A stretch of 63,944 nucleotides of DNA from Methanoculleus sp. UBA430 (GTDB taxonomy: Archaea; Halobacteriota; Methanomicrobia; Methanomicrobiales; Methanoculleaceae), in NCBI RefSeq assembly GCF_002506585.1, contig NZ_DAXW01000001.1, positions 1-63,944 on the forward strand. Reading direction: 5' to 3'. Shown here piece by piece: positions 58,601 to 63,944 of this stretch (position 1 is the first letter of the stretch; each line of letters opens with the position of its first letter). The position numbers were made by a program, and so were the translations under genes. The notes beneath the pieces were generated by a model, which ran no database searches, had not been told where the DNA came from, and worked only from the letters and a program-made list of their open reading frames with translations.

Positions 58601-58791
58601 ACGACGGCCCCCGGAACAGGGGTGCTGGTGCCGTTCAACACCTCAACCGTCACAGTCACGGTCTCCCCGCTCCCCGCCGTCACCCACGGGGTACTCGTGT
58701 TAATTGTAATAGCATCCGGTATCAGCGCACCGGCCGGGGCCGCCAGCAGCATCAACCCCGTCACCAGGCACGCATATGTCCATTCACTCAT
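55699..58791 (-). CDS. Giant secreted protein with Ig-like domains and von Willebrand A domain (paralogue 2)
   Basis: The 1030 residues have the same plan as paralogue 1: a signal peptide (MSEWTYACLVTGLMLLAAPA) and Ig/invasin-like repeats (TPVPGAVVEFAVNNSTYGSG, YTLFDKYGNPSPGQGLWVNA). A von Willebrand A domain has metal site DQSRSM near residue 525 and VIVMTDGDWNYDG; the beta-rich C-terminal part ends GAGKSAYIRIQ. It carries an extra cysteine-rich insertion (KWVECCREPNKCRRSHDV, near residue 700), absent from paralogue 1. Many Asn-x-Thr/Ser sites suggest N-glycosylation. A TATA-like stretch lies upstream at about 58825-58835. Confidence 0.85.
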   Translation of the reverse strand: MSEWTYACLVTGLMLLAAPAGALIPDAITINTSTPWVTAGSGETVTVTVEVLNGTSTPVPGAVVEFAVNNSTYGSGLPARIFTNDAGYATAVFKPGTTSGDVTFTATVAQDDSLKTSVDLGINHATPYRIANIWYLPEVTVGEKTNITVRIEDQYKNAVDNRNETETVSFMVGSPNGTAVFNNTADDNVAVSVDATGNATATLWVDTMAGEHLIYIQPPAPVRSDYISLFSVAGQPFDITAAVDPDDASVRANGEDKVSFTYTLFDKYGNPSPGQGLWVNASTKRVDQPDETYSRLLTSNSRGEVMIAYGPEDSVGVATLTATALGNESVTNMTVVEFTSTDPVNMLLTASPQSMPSREIQPNFVAELRAKVMDVKGNPVKDREVTFTLDNKSVNVNGNETKDGKPYLNEEKLNEEKSTVTVSVETDTNGFAIVKFHPGEFVGQDDPLNWSATARGNATVRATWGDVSRDITLTWMNYPYLSVETEVSRETVEVNETVDVTIRLKGDGYKLEPDPIDAVLVIDQSRSMRYNINHVNNDEDSNERMDAATAAAKTFIGNMTSDRDRVGLISFNSSTTPQNTLTASFGNVNTSLNALKPDGATQLRRGIYEAILMQNQTGRSDAIKAVIVMTDGDWNYDGSPIGHGTGYPENALWAYSFSGNTLEPDNYRYYDGLGGELLDGKSYGKWTSNGYKWVECCREPNKCRRSHDVTRDYKYCTNGNGEFTNQNMSRFASDNGVKLYTITFAYNPDDTVNKTMEILANSTGGFYEHAPSGDKLTDIYKRIAGDLKTEAGVNTTVALAFENVNVTGIDVPGKDVFDYVYDYGNSTHIYNRTGATEHFNKTINQTTQWNDDHALQFDIGTVRLGQTWEATFRLKVKMEGNINVFGPRSTISFNNGEEELELPVTYITAVKSLNNTGMDFQGLNISNLHVTGGVTDFLPVAWDLNYTGLETATEDVFYSNDNNFTWVKFNSLSATNTTTSGNATLDVRNLPAGYYTITVYGYAPDTGDATAMLVQEVTGGAGKSAYIRIQ

Positions 58792-59060
58792 ACGTCACCG
58801 TATCTGTTCCTGGCACATAGGAATATATAATGGTTTCTAACATAATGCACAACTATAATGGCTCCGTTTTTCGATCGGATAACGAAAACCGCGTAAATTG
58901 AATAAATATTCAGTAGATGCGGCGATCAGATGAAAAAAAAGTATTTCCATGGCTGCCGCACGAGAATATTCTTTCCGTGCGGGACGAATTCCGCCATTGG
59001 AAGCAGAGATCCTGCAGCCCGGGGTCGGGACCCCGGGGAAAAAAAAGGTGACCCGGAGGC
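58792..59060. other. Spacer with hairpin and A-run between surface-protein genes
   Basis: A perfect 9-bp stem CCCGGGGTC-gg-GACCCCGGG lies at 59018-59037. Next to it is an A-run (59039-59046) that reads as a U-run just after the stop of the minus-strand gene ending at 59061; together they are a likely terminator. The promoter of paralogue 2 (TATATATTC on the minus strand) is at about 58825-58835. Confidence 0.5.
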
Positions 59061-60467
59061 CTAAAGGCTGTCCCGGTCGCGTGACCTGCCCCGACTCTGC
59101 CCGGCCTGCCTCCGCCGCACCACCACAACCCCCGCGATGAGAACCACGGCAACGACCCCGACGCCGGCCACGAGCACCCAGACATTGAAGTTCTGCTCCA
59201 TGATCAGCGGGACGGTGAACTCGGTCGCGCCGAGCGGGATATCCGCATCGACCGAGATGTTCTGGTAGCCGTCACGGGCGGCGGTCACAGTATACGCCCT
59301 GTTTGTGACGAGCGCGGTCTGGAACCTCCCGAGGCTGTCGGTCACCCCGACGACCTTCTCGTCGATGACGATGACCGCTTCGGCCAACGCTTTCCGGTCG
59401 GACCCCTCCACCCGGACGGTCACGCTCGCCCGGTCGTACTGGAGTTCGGCAAAGATTGCCTCCGCCACCCCGGAGATGTGCCGTATCTCGCTCCAGTCCT
59501 TGTAGCCGGACGCCCGGACCAGAATCTCATAGGTGCCTGCATGGAGTTCGGTGAATACAAATCGACCATCCTGACCGGTCTTCCCCTGGAGCGTCCCGTT
59601 GAGGTAGACCTCCGCTCCTCCAATAGGCGTCGTTGCCTCGTTGCAGGCCTTTATCAAGACAGAGTATGCCGACTTCGAGAGGCGCACCTGGAGAAGCACA
59701 TCGTCCGCCTCAAGGTCACGGTTCTCCAGGTATGGCTGGTAGTCAGTAGCCGTGACCCTGAGGGAATACCTCTTTCCCCGTTCCAGGTGGAGTTGCAGCC
59801 TGCCTTCGGCATCGGTCACTCCGGCGCGCGCGTTGTCGATATACACCTCTGCCCCTCCAAGGGGAGCAGAAGTGTCGGCATCCAGGACCCGGACCCCGAG
59901 AAGATCTTTACTGAAGAGGAAATACTGGATGGGGCCGTCCTCCACCCCACCAGTCTTTGCCAGCTCAACAGTCTCTTCGAGGTCGTGGTAGCCTGACGCG
60001 CGTACCTCGACGCTGTATGACCCGCCCGCTCTCACCGAGAAGTCCACGCTCCCGTCTTTTCCGGTGACCTCCGAGTCGGAGTAGTCGTCACCCTCAACGC
60101 GCACCACAGCACCGACGACCGGTTTCAGGGTCACCGCATCGTAAAGTTCGAACGTGAGGGTCTCGTCCTCGCGGACCATATCAACCCGGGCGTGGGTCGC
60201 GTCATAATCGATGTAATCCATCCAGTTCCGGTAACCTGCCCGGACAACCTTCAGGTACAGGTCGTCATCCCCGGAATGAACGTAGGAATAGGTGCCGTCC
60301 GAGGTGGTCTTCCCGGCGTAGGCGCCGTCGACGTACACGGAAGCGCCGGCAACGGCATCGTCGGTCTCCTCGTCCACCACGCTGATGCGCAGGGTGACCG
60401 CCTGCGCCGTGCAGCAGAGGAGGATGCACGAGACGAGAAGGGCTATGATGAGGCGACGTTTTACCAT
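59061..60467 (-). CDS. Membrane-anchored protein with carboxypeptidase-regulatory-like (PEGA-type) repeats
   Basis: The 468 residues have a signal peptide (MVKRRLIIALLVSCILLCCT, then AQA). Five beta-sandwich repeats of the carboxypeptidase-regulatory/PEGA type follow between about 25 and 410, each with an AGASVYVDGAYAGKTTSDGT-like core (GAEVYIDNARAGVTDAEG, GAEVYLNGTLQGKTGQDG). One C-terminal membrane helix (WVLVAGVGVVAVVLIAGVVV) and a basic tail rich in Arg/Gln close it. Such proteins present stalks or ligands outside the cell. No enzymatic domain is visible. It is a single transcript on the same strand as the two large von Willebrand proteins and may function with them. Confidence 0.84.
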   Translation of the reverse strand: MVKRRLIIALLVSCILLCCTAQAVTLRISVVDEETDDAVAGASVYVDGAYAGKTTSDGTYSYVHSGDDDLYLKVVRAGYRNWMDYIDYDATHARVDMVREDETLTFELYDAVTLKPVVGAVVRVEGDDYSDSEVTGKDGSVDFSVRAGGSYSVEVRASGYHDLEETVELAKTGGVEDGPIQYFLFSKDLLGVRVLDADTSAPLGGAEVYIDNARAGVTDAEGRLQLHLERGKRYSLRVTATDYQPYLENRDLEADDVLLQVRLSKSAYSVLIKACNEATTPIGGAEVYLNGTLQGKTGQDGRFVFTELHAGTYEILVRASGYKDWSEIRHISGVAEAIFAELQYDRASVTVRVEGSDRKALAEAVIVIDEKVVGVTDSLGRFQTALVTNRAYTVTAARDGYQNISVDADIPLGATEFTVPLIMEQNFNVWVLVAGVGVVAVVLIAGVVVVRRRQAGQSRGRSRDRDSL

Positions 60468-60507
60468 ACTTGAGTGTATTGCGGCCCAAAAATTTGAGTG
60501 CTTCGGT

Positions 60508-62031
60508 TTACACCCAGCGCTCCGGGGGAATGCGTTCGATGACCATTCCCTCCACGACCACCGGCATCAGCACCCGGCCGATCTCGATCGCACGCTCAAG
60601 GCGCCATTCCCGCTCGGCGTAGATGGTGAAGATGGGGTCGCCCTTCCTGACCCGGGTCCCCTTCTTTGCGTGGATGAAGAGCCCCGCGCCGTGGTCGTAG
60701 GGCGAGCCCGCGAGCCGGGCGAGCGTGACGAGCGCGCTGTTGTTTAGTTCGATGACGTAACCGTCCTGCGGCGCCCTCACCTCGAACCGGTACTCTCCCG
60801 GAACGATATTTTCAGCCTTCACCGTCGGATCGCCGCCCTGAACCTCGATGATCTGCCGCATCTTCTCGAGCGCCTTTCCGCTCTGGAGGATATCTGCAGC
60901 CATCTGGGCTCCCTGCCCCTGTGCTGCCTTCCCGGCCATCTCGAAGAGGATCCCGGCGAGCGAGAGGCTCTTCTGGATCAGGGAGTTCGGCTCGGTCGCC
61001 CCCTCGAGAACGGCGAGTGCTTCATGCACCTCAAGGTTCGGGCCGATGGTGTGGCCGACGAGCGACTCCCCGTAACTCAACGCACACTCGACACGCATGC
61101 CGAGCCGCTCCCCGAGTTCGATGAACTCCCGGGCGAGTTTCCGCCCCTCCTGGGCCGTCGCGATCTTGGTGTTCCGGCCGACCGGGATATCGATGACAAC
61201 GAGATCGGCGCCGACGGCGAACTTCTTGGCCATGACGCTTGCAATCATCTGGCCCCGGGCGTCGATCCGGAGCGGGTACTCGTAGGTGATGATCTTGTCG
61301 TCTGCAGGGGCAATGTTTGTTGCCCCGCCCCAGACGATGGCGCCGCCGACCTTCTCGGTCATCTGCTGCACCTCGGTCGCCGAGAACGAGACCGGTGCGA
61401 GGACCTCCATCAGGTCTGCAGTCCCGCCGGCGCCGGTGATGGCCCGGGAGCTGGTCTTGGGGATCTTAAGACCGCTCGCGGCGACGATCGGCGCGATCAG
61501 GAGGGTGATCTTGTTCCCGGGCACCCCCCCGATGGAGTGTTTGTCGACGACGGGATGCCGGGTGAAGCGGAGGCGATCCCCGGTCTCGACCATGGCTCTC
61601 GTCAGGTACTCCACCTCGTCCATGTCAAGGCCGTTGATGTAGGACGCGGTGACGTAAGCGGTGATCTCGCCGGGTGAGAGAGTGTCGCTGACGATATCCC
61701 TGACAATCTCCAGGGTCTCGTCCTTGCCGAACCGGCCGCCGTCCATCTTCTTCTTGATGTGCGAAAGGGATGCCGGCCGCTCGGCGCCCCGGACCTCGAC
61801 GGAAGTCCCCTCGTCGACGGCAAGCGTGGCGTTCAGCGGCCGGTAGATGCCGATGACACCGGGCTCGATGAGCGAGCCGGTGGTGTCGACGTGGGCCTGG
61901 GCGCTCTTGCCGGTCGTTTCGTCGGCGATCTGGACGCGGTCGCCGTCGCGGATACGCATGTTCCGTGCGTCGGTGCTGTGGAGGAGGACTCCCTTGTTTG
62001 CTATGTCGAGCAATTTTACGGTCAGTTTCAT
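60508..62031 (-). CDS. deoA: AMP phosphorylase (archaeal type)
   Basis: AMP phosphorylase splits nucleoside monophosphates to ribose-1,5-bisphosphate and base, feeding the archaeal AMP/type III Rubisco pathway. The 507 residues have an archaeal-specific N-terminal domain (1-85) followed by the phosphorylase fold with KHSIGGVPGNKITLLIAPIV, TSSRAITGAGGTADLMEVLA and the C-terminal domain with VRKGDPIFTIYAEREWRL. The start MKLTVKLLDIANKGVLLHST is typical. The partner genes (R15P isomerase, Rubisco) are not in this window. A closely related thymidine phosphorylase is less likely because of the N-terminal domain. Confidence 0.93.
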   Translation of the reverse strand: MKLTVKLLDIANKGVLLHSTDARNMRIRDGDRVQIADETTGKSAQAHVDTTGSLIEPGVIGIYRPLNATLAVDEGTSVEVRGAERPASLSHIKKKMDGGRFGKDETLEIVRDIVSDTLSPGEITAYVTASYINGLDMDEVEYLTRAMVETGDRLRFTRHPVVDKHSIGGVPGNKITLLIAPIVAASGLKIPKTSSRAITGAGGTADLMEVLAPVSFSATEVQQMTEKVGGAIVWGGATNIAPADDKIITYEYPLRIDARGQMIASVMAKKFAVGADLVVIDIPVGRNTKIATAQEGRKLAREFIELGERLGMRVECALSYGESLVGHTIGPNLEVHEALAVLEGATEPNSLIQKSLSLAGILFEMAGKAAQGQGAQMAADILQSGKALEKMRQIIEVQGGDPTVKAENIVPGEYRFEVRAPQDGYVIELNNSALVTLARLAGSPYDHGAGLFIHAKKGTRVRKGDPIFTIYAEREWRLERAIEIGRVLMPVVVEGMVIERIPPERWV

Positions 62032-62139
62032 ACGCGTAATCCTATCCTACCTGAAACTGAGGTTTTGTACTACTTAAGAGCGGCTGATCGGGGGAGCGAT
62101 GGGGGTGGAAGAACCCGGAGTGATAGAGCCGGTCGTCGC

Positions 62140-62430
62140 TCACAGTGGCACGGCCTCCTGGCAGACGCGATCCCTGATAAACCAATGCAGTCCCTTCTCA
62201 GTCATCACGTCGACATCACGGCCGAGCAGGTCTTGCAGGTCCTGGGCAAGGGCAATGTGGTCAAGGAGGCTTCTCCCGGGCTCGAACTCGACAAGGAGGT
62301 CAATGTCGCTTCCCGTGGTCTCCTCACCCCGGACAACCGATCCGAAGACTCGGACAGTACGGGCACCGTGTCTGGCTGCGATCTCGAGGATCTCATCCCT
62401 TCTTTCGAGCAGTTCCGCATGCAGACTCAT
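62140..62430 (-). CDS. MNT-type minimal nucleotidyltransferase
   Basis: The 96-residue protein is of the MNT (MntA-type) family with the nucleotidyltransferase motif GSVVRGE followed by DIDLLVEF. Such proteins usually pair with a HEPN toxin, which they silence by AMP/oligo-AMP transfer. No HEPN gene is adjacent here: on one side is AMP phosphorylase, on the other a HicB gene on the opposite strand. It may be an orphan antitoxin. The length, ATG start and motif spacing are normal. It is not preceded by a strong ribosome-binding site. Confidence 0.82.
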   Translation of the reverse strand: MSLHAELLERRDEILEIAARHGARTVRVFGSVVRGEETTGSDIDLLVEFEPGRSLLDHIALAQDLQDLLGRDVDVMTEKGLHWFIRDRVCQEAVPL

Positions 62431-62640
62431 CCTGCATCGATCTTATGAAGCAAGGGATATAAGGGTTCGCCCGGAGATGGGAACGCGCTGATCCCCAGAA
62501 CGAAACGCATATCCTTGTGTTGGGACTACCCCTGAGTGAGGGCCTGGTGTAGGCAGACTCCGGGCGATCAAAGGTCATGATGCGAAGAAAGCCGTCGACA
62601 GAGGATGGGTTTCTCGAGTTACTCTAAAATGCGGGGAAAC

Positions 62641-62868
62641 ATGGAGTTTACCGTTGTGATCCGGAAGGCCGAAGAGGGGGGATTCTGGGCTGAAGTCCCT
62701 ATGCTTCCCGGGTGCTACTCCCAGGGGGAGACGATTGAGGAGACGCTGGAGAATATCAAGGAGGCGATCGAAGGGCATGTGGAAGCGTTGCGGCAGGAGG
62801 GGCGGGCGGTTCCCCCGGAGGAAGACCTGATCATCGGCAGGGTCCGAGTCTTCGAAGGCGTGGCGTGA
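62641..62868 (+). CDS. HicB-family antitoxin
   Basis: The 75 residues are a HicB/UPF0150-type partial RNase-H fold: MEFTVVIRKAEEGGFWAEVP, MLPGCYSQGETIEETLENIK and EAIEGHVEALRQEGRAVPPE. The ATG at 62641 is chosen; the track of open codons upstream adds only an unrelated leader (MGFSSYSKMRGN). HicB neutralises the HicA mRNA interferase. Directly after the stop, overlapping it by four bases (GTGA), is a short reading frame that resembles a decayed hicA, so the antitoxin probably outlived its toxin. Confidence 0.85.
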   Translation: MEFTVVIRKAEEGGFWAEVPMLPGCYSQGETIEETLENIKEAIEGHVEALRQEGRAVPPEEDLIIGRVRVFEGVA

Positions 62869-62999
62869 GCGGGTGGGGACAACGGCTCACCGGGTGCGGT
62901 CATTTTCTCCGGCAAAGATACACAGCGGTAGTTCCCGACAAGATCCTCCAGGACGGCAGGGGGTGTACTGATGGAGGTCCCCTGCGGGTTGCCCTGTAG
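62865..62999 (+). pseudogene. Degenerate HicA toxin remnant
   Basis: A 44-codon frame starts with a GTG overlapping the hicB stop (GTGA), the normal hicBA coupling. QRLTGCGHFLRQR resembles the HicA core (A-L-x-x-AGF-x-x-x-RQRGSH), and VVPDKILQDG resembles the conserved end region. The RGSH segment with the catalytic histidine is missing, and the last part fits better in a neighbouring frame (AGG-VLMEV) before returning (LRVAL). HicA is normally 55-70 residues. A deletion plus frameshift is the likely history. The match is weak, and this is an inference from pattern and position. Confidence 0.45.
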
Positions 63000-63077
63000 A
63001 CCAAAAGATTACGCTCCTCTCATCGCCGTCTGGATCCGCTCGTCCACCAACCGCTACAGGGACTCCGGGGCGTGCGG

Positions 63078-63617
63078 TCAGACCTGGATGCCGGCTCTGG
63101 AAAGGGCACCCTTGATGGCGGCAAGTTCCTTCTTGATCTCTGTAAACTCGTCATCAAGGCACTTCCGGGTATCCCTTCGGAGCCCTGCAACCTCATCTTT
63201 TGTCTCAATCCCGATTTGAAGCATCTGGTCTTGTTTATCCAGCATCTGATCCTGCTTCTTCAAACTCAGTTCAGAATTCTCCAGCGTCTGGTACATGATC
63301 GTGCCGGCGAAATCAACCCTCTCAAACAGTTCCTCCTGGAGGTCTCCGCGGATGATCTCAAAAGTCGTGAATTCCCCGGTTGCTTCCTGCCATTTGATGC
63401 TGAATGATTTGACCGCAATCGGATAGCGGATGATATTGATCCTCTCGATGAGGGCGCGGAGGTCCTCTTCACTCCCCTCAGCGACGATCTCGACCTCACC
63501 GGTATCGAGGTTCTTTACGTACCCGGAGATATCCTTGTTGAATGTCTCTTTGTAGACGTGATCCCGGAATCCGACCCTCTGAACCCGCCCTGCTGCAACG
63601 GCGAAGAATCGCTTCAT
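63078..63617 (-). CDS. Acylphosphatase-domain protein with coiled-coil C-terminal extension
   Basis: The 179-residue protein begins with an acylphosphatase domain (residues 1-90): the phosphate loop GRVQRVGFR (usually GRVQGVGFR) with the catalytic arginine, and the catalytic asparagine in GYVKNLDTGEVEIVAEG. Residues 100-179 form a helical, coiled-coil-like tail (SELSLKKQDQMLDKQDQMLQ, then DEFTEIKKELAAIKGALSRA), which ordinary 90-residue acylphosphatases lack. The tail has a KQDQML repeat. The start is at the ATG 63617; a TTG one codon upstream is ignored. It is a single gene, convergent with the HicB locus, with no operon partner. The role of the tail is unknown; oligomerisation is likely. 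Confidence 0.85.
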   Translation of the reverse strand: MKRFFAVAAGRVQRVGFRDHVYKETFNKDISGYVKNLDTGEVEIVAEGSEEDLRALIERINIIRYPIAVKSFSIKWQEATGEFTTFEIIRGDLQEELFERVDFAGTIMYQTLENSELSLKKQDQMLDKQDQMLQIGIETKDEVAGLRRDTRKCLDDEFTEIKKELAAIKGALSRAGIQV

Positions 63618-63944
63618 CAAATTTCAATATGAGGGGTGGGAATAAATAGGTTCTTCTTGCTTATCGCCCGGCGGATGGTGTTTGGGCCCATCTTTTCTCC
63701 GGTCCTGTTCCAGGCAGGGGCGAATGATCGAGCCGAACGGTTCCCATGCCCCGGCGTTGGTAGTGCCCTGGGATATATCTGATACTCGTTCTCGGTGGAT
63801 CCGAGTTTCCCGTATCAGGCACTGGTGACACCCAATTCAGGCTGCCGTTCTTCCCTGCCGAGACTGGTGCGGGACCTGGCCTAACCCTGCGTTCGCCCCT
63901 CGCTCGGCAAGCATCTCCTCATGCTGTGGACCGTGGTGGCTATC
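63618..63944. other. Right-edge region without recognised features
   Basis: No gene, tRNA or strong repeat is recognised. The first 40 bases next to the acylphosphatase gene are AT-rich and probably hold its promoter. Beyond that the sequence is GC-rich with short stem-like segments but no convincing reading frame. Confidence 0.4.

Noticed and set aside
57190..58830. A 546-codon plus-strand frame opposite the second von Willebrand gene, and similar frames opposite the aldehyde dehydrogenase (44959-46356) and the BtuF fusion (16874-18259).
   Set aside because: They lie fully antisense to clear genes with signal peptides or catalytic motifs, and have no recognisable domains.

Overview
This window comes from a high-GC methanogenic archaeon of the order Methanomicrobiales, most likely Methanoculleus or a close relative. 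It carries the end of the methyl-coenzyme M reductase operon, a complete Na+-pumping methyltransferase (mtr) operon, the F420-dependent enzymes Mtd and Mer, an archaeal S10/spc ribosomal superoperon, NrpR, Tfx and archaeal AMP phosphorylase. The genus is inferred from protein style and gene content, not from a database search.

Layout. 1-8822 (+): mcrC (5' partial), mcrG, mcrA, then mtrEDCBAF, an unusual mtrA-mtrG fusion, and mtrH. 8987-9952 (-): a degenerate EF-Tu/SelB-like protein. 10105-20231 (+): a cobalamin-uptake locus made of a BtuC permease, a BtuD ATPase with an extra C-terminal domain, a giant surface protein with a beta-propeller and four transcobalamin-like (DUF4430) domains, a second surface protein joining an alpha/alpha toroid to a BtuF binding domain and a second propeller, and a TIM-barrel enzyme. 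20237-23479 (-): a hypothetical protein and an ECF transporter (T, fused double ATPase, TrpP-like S component). 23686-27695: HDAC-family deacetylase, a surface-protein remnant, a GyrI-like protein, and orphan A-type ATPase subunits C and D. 27692-42459 (-): the ribosomal superoperon, from L3 through SecY, Adk, the DUF106 insertase and Cmk. 42460-43277: a long gene-free, hairpin-rich stretch. 43278-48401: Tfx divergent from Mtd, an aldehyde dehydrogenase with a GalT-like protein, and Mer. 48756-52152: tubulin/FtsZ-like protein, NrpR, a dCTP deaminase/dUTPase-family protein, and tRNA-Arg(TCG). 52192-60467 (-): two very large secreted von Willebrand A proteins and a repeat-rich membrane-anchored surface protein. 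60508-63617: AMP phosphorylase, an orphan MNT nucleotidyltransferase, HicB with a decayed HicA, and an acylphosphatase with a coiled-coil tail.

How it fits together. Mtr moves the methyl group from methyl-H4MPT to coenzyme M through a cobamide on MtrA while pumping Na+, and Mcr then releases methane. Mtd and Mer supply methyl-H4MPT. Mtr depends on cobamide, which gives the neighbouring cobalamin-capture locus a clear purpose.

The two most notable observations are: (1) the MtrA corrinoid domain is duplicated almost base for base and fused onto MtrG, and no separate mtrG is present in the operon; (2) both structural halves of the eukaryotic cobalamin carriers (alpha/alpha barrel plus transcobalamin-like beta domain) appear to sit on two surface proteins encoded next to BtuCD, one of them fused directly to BtuF.
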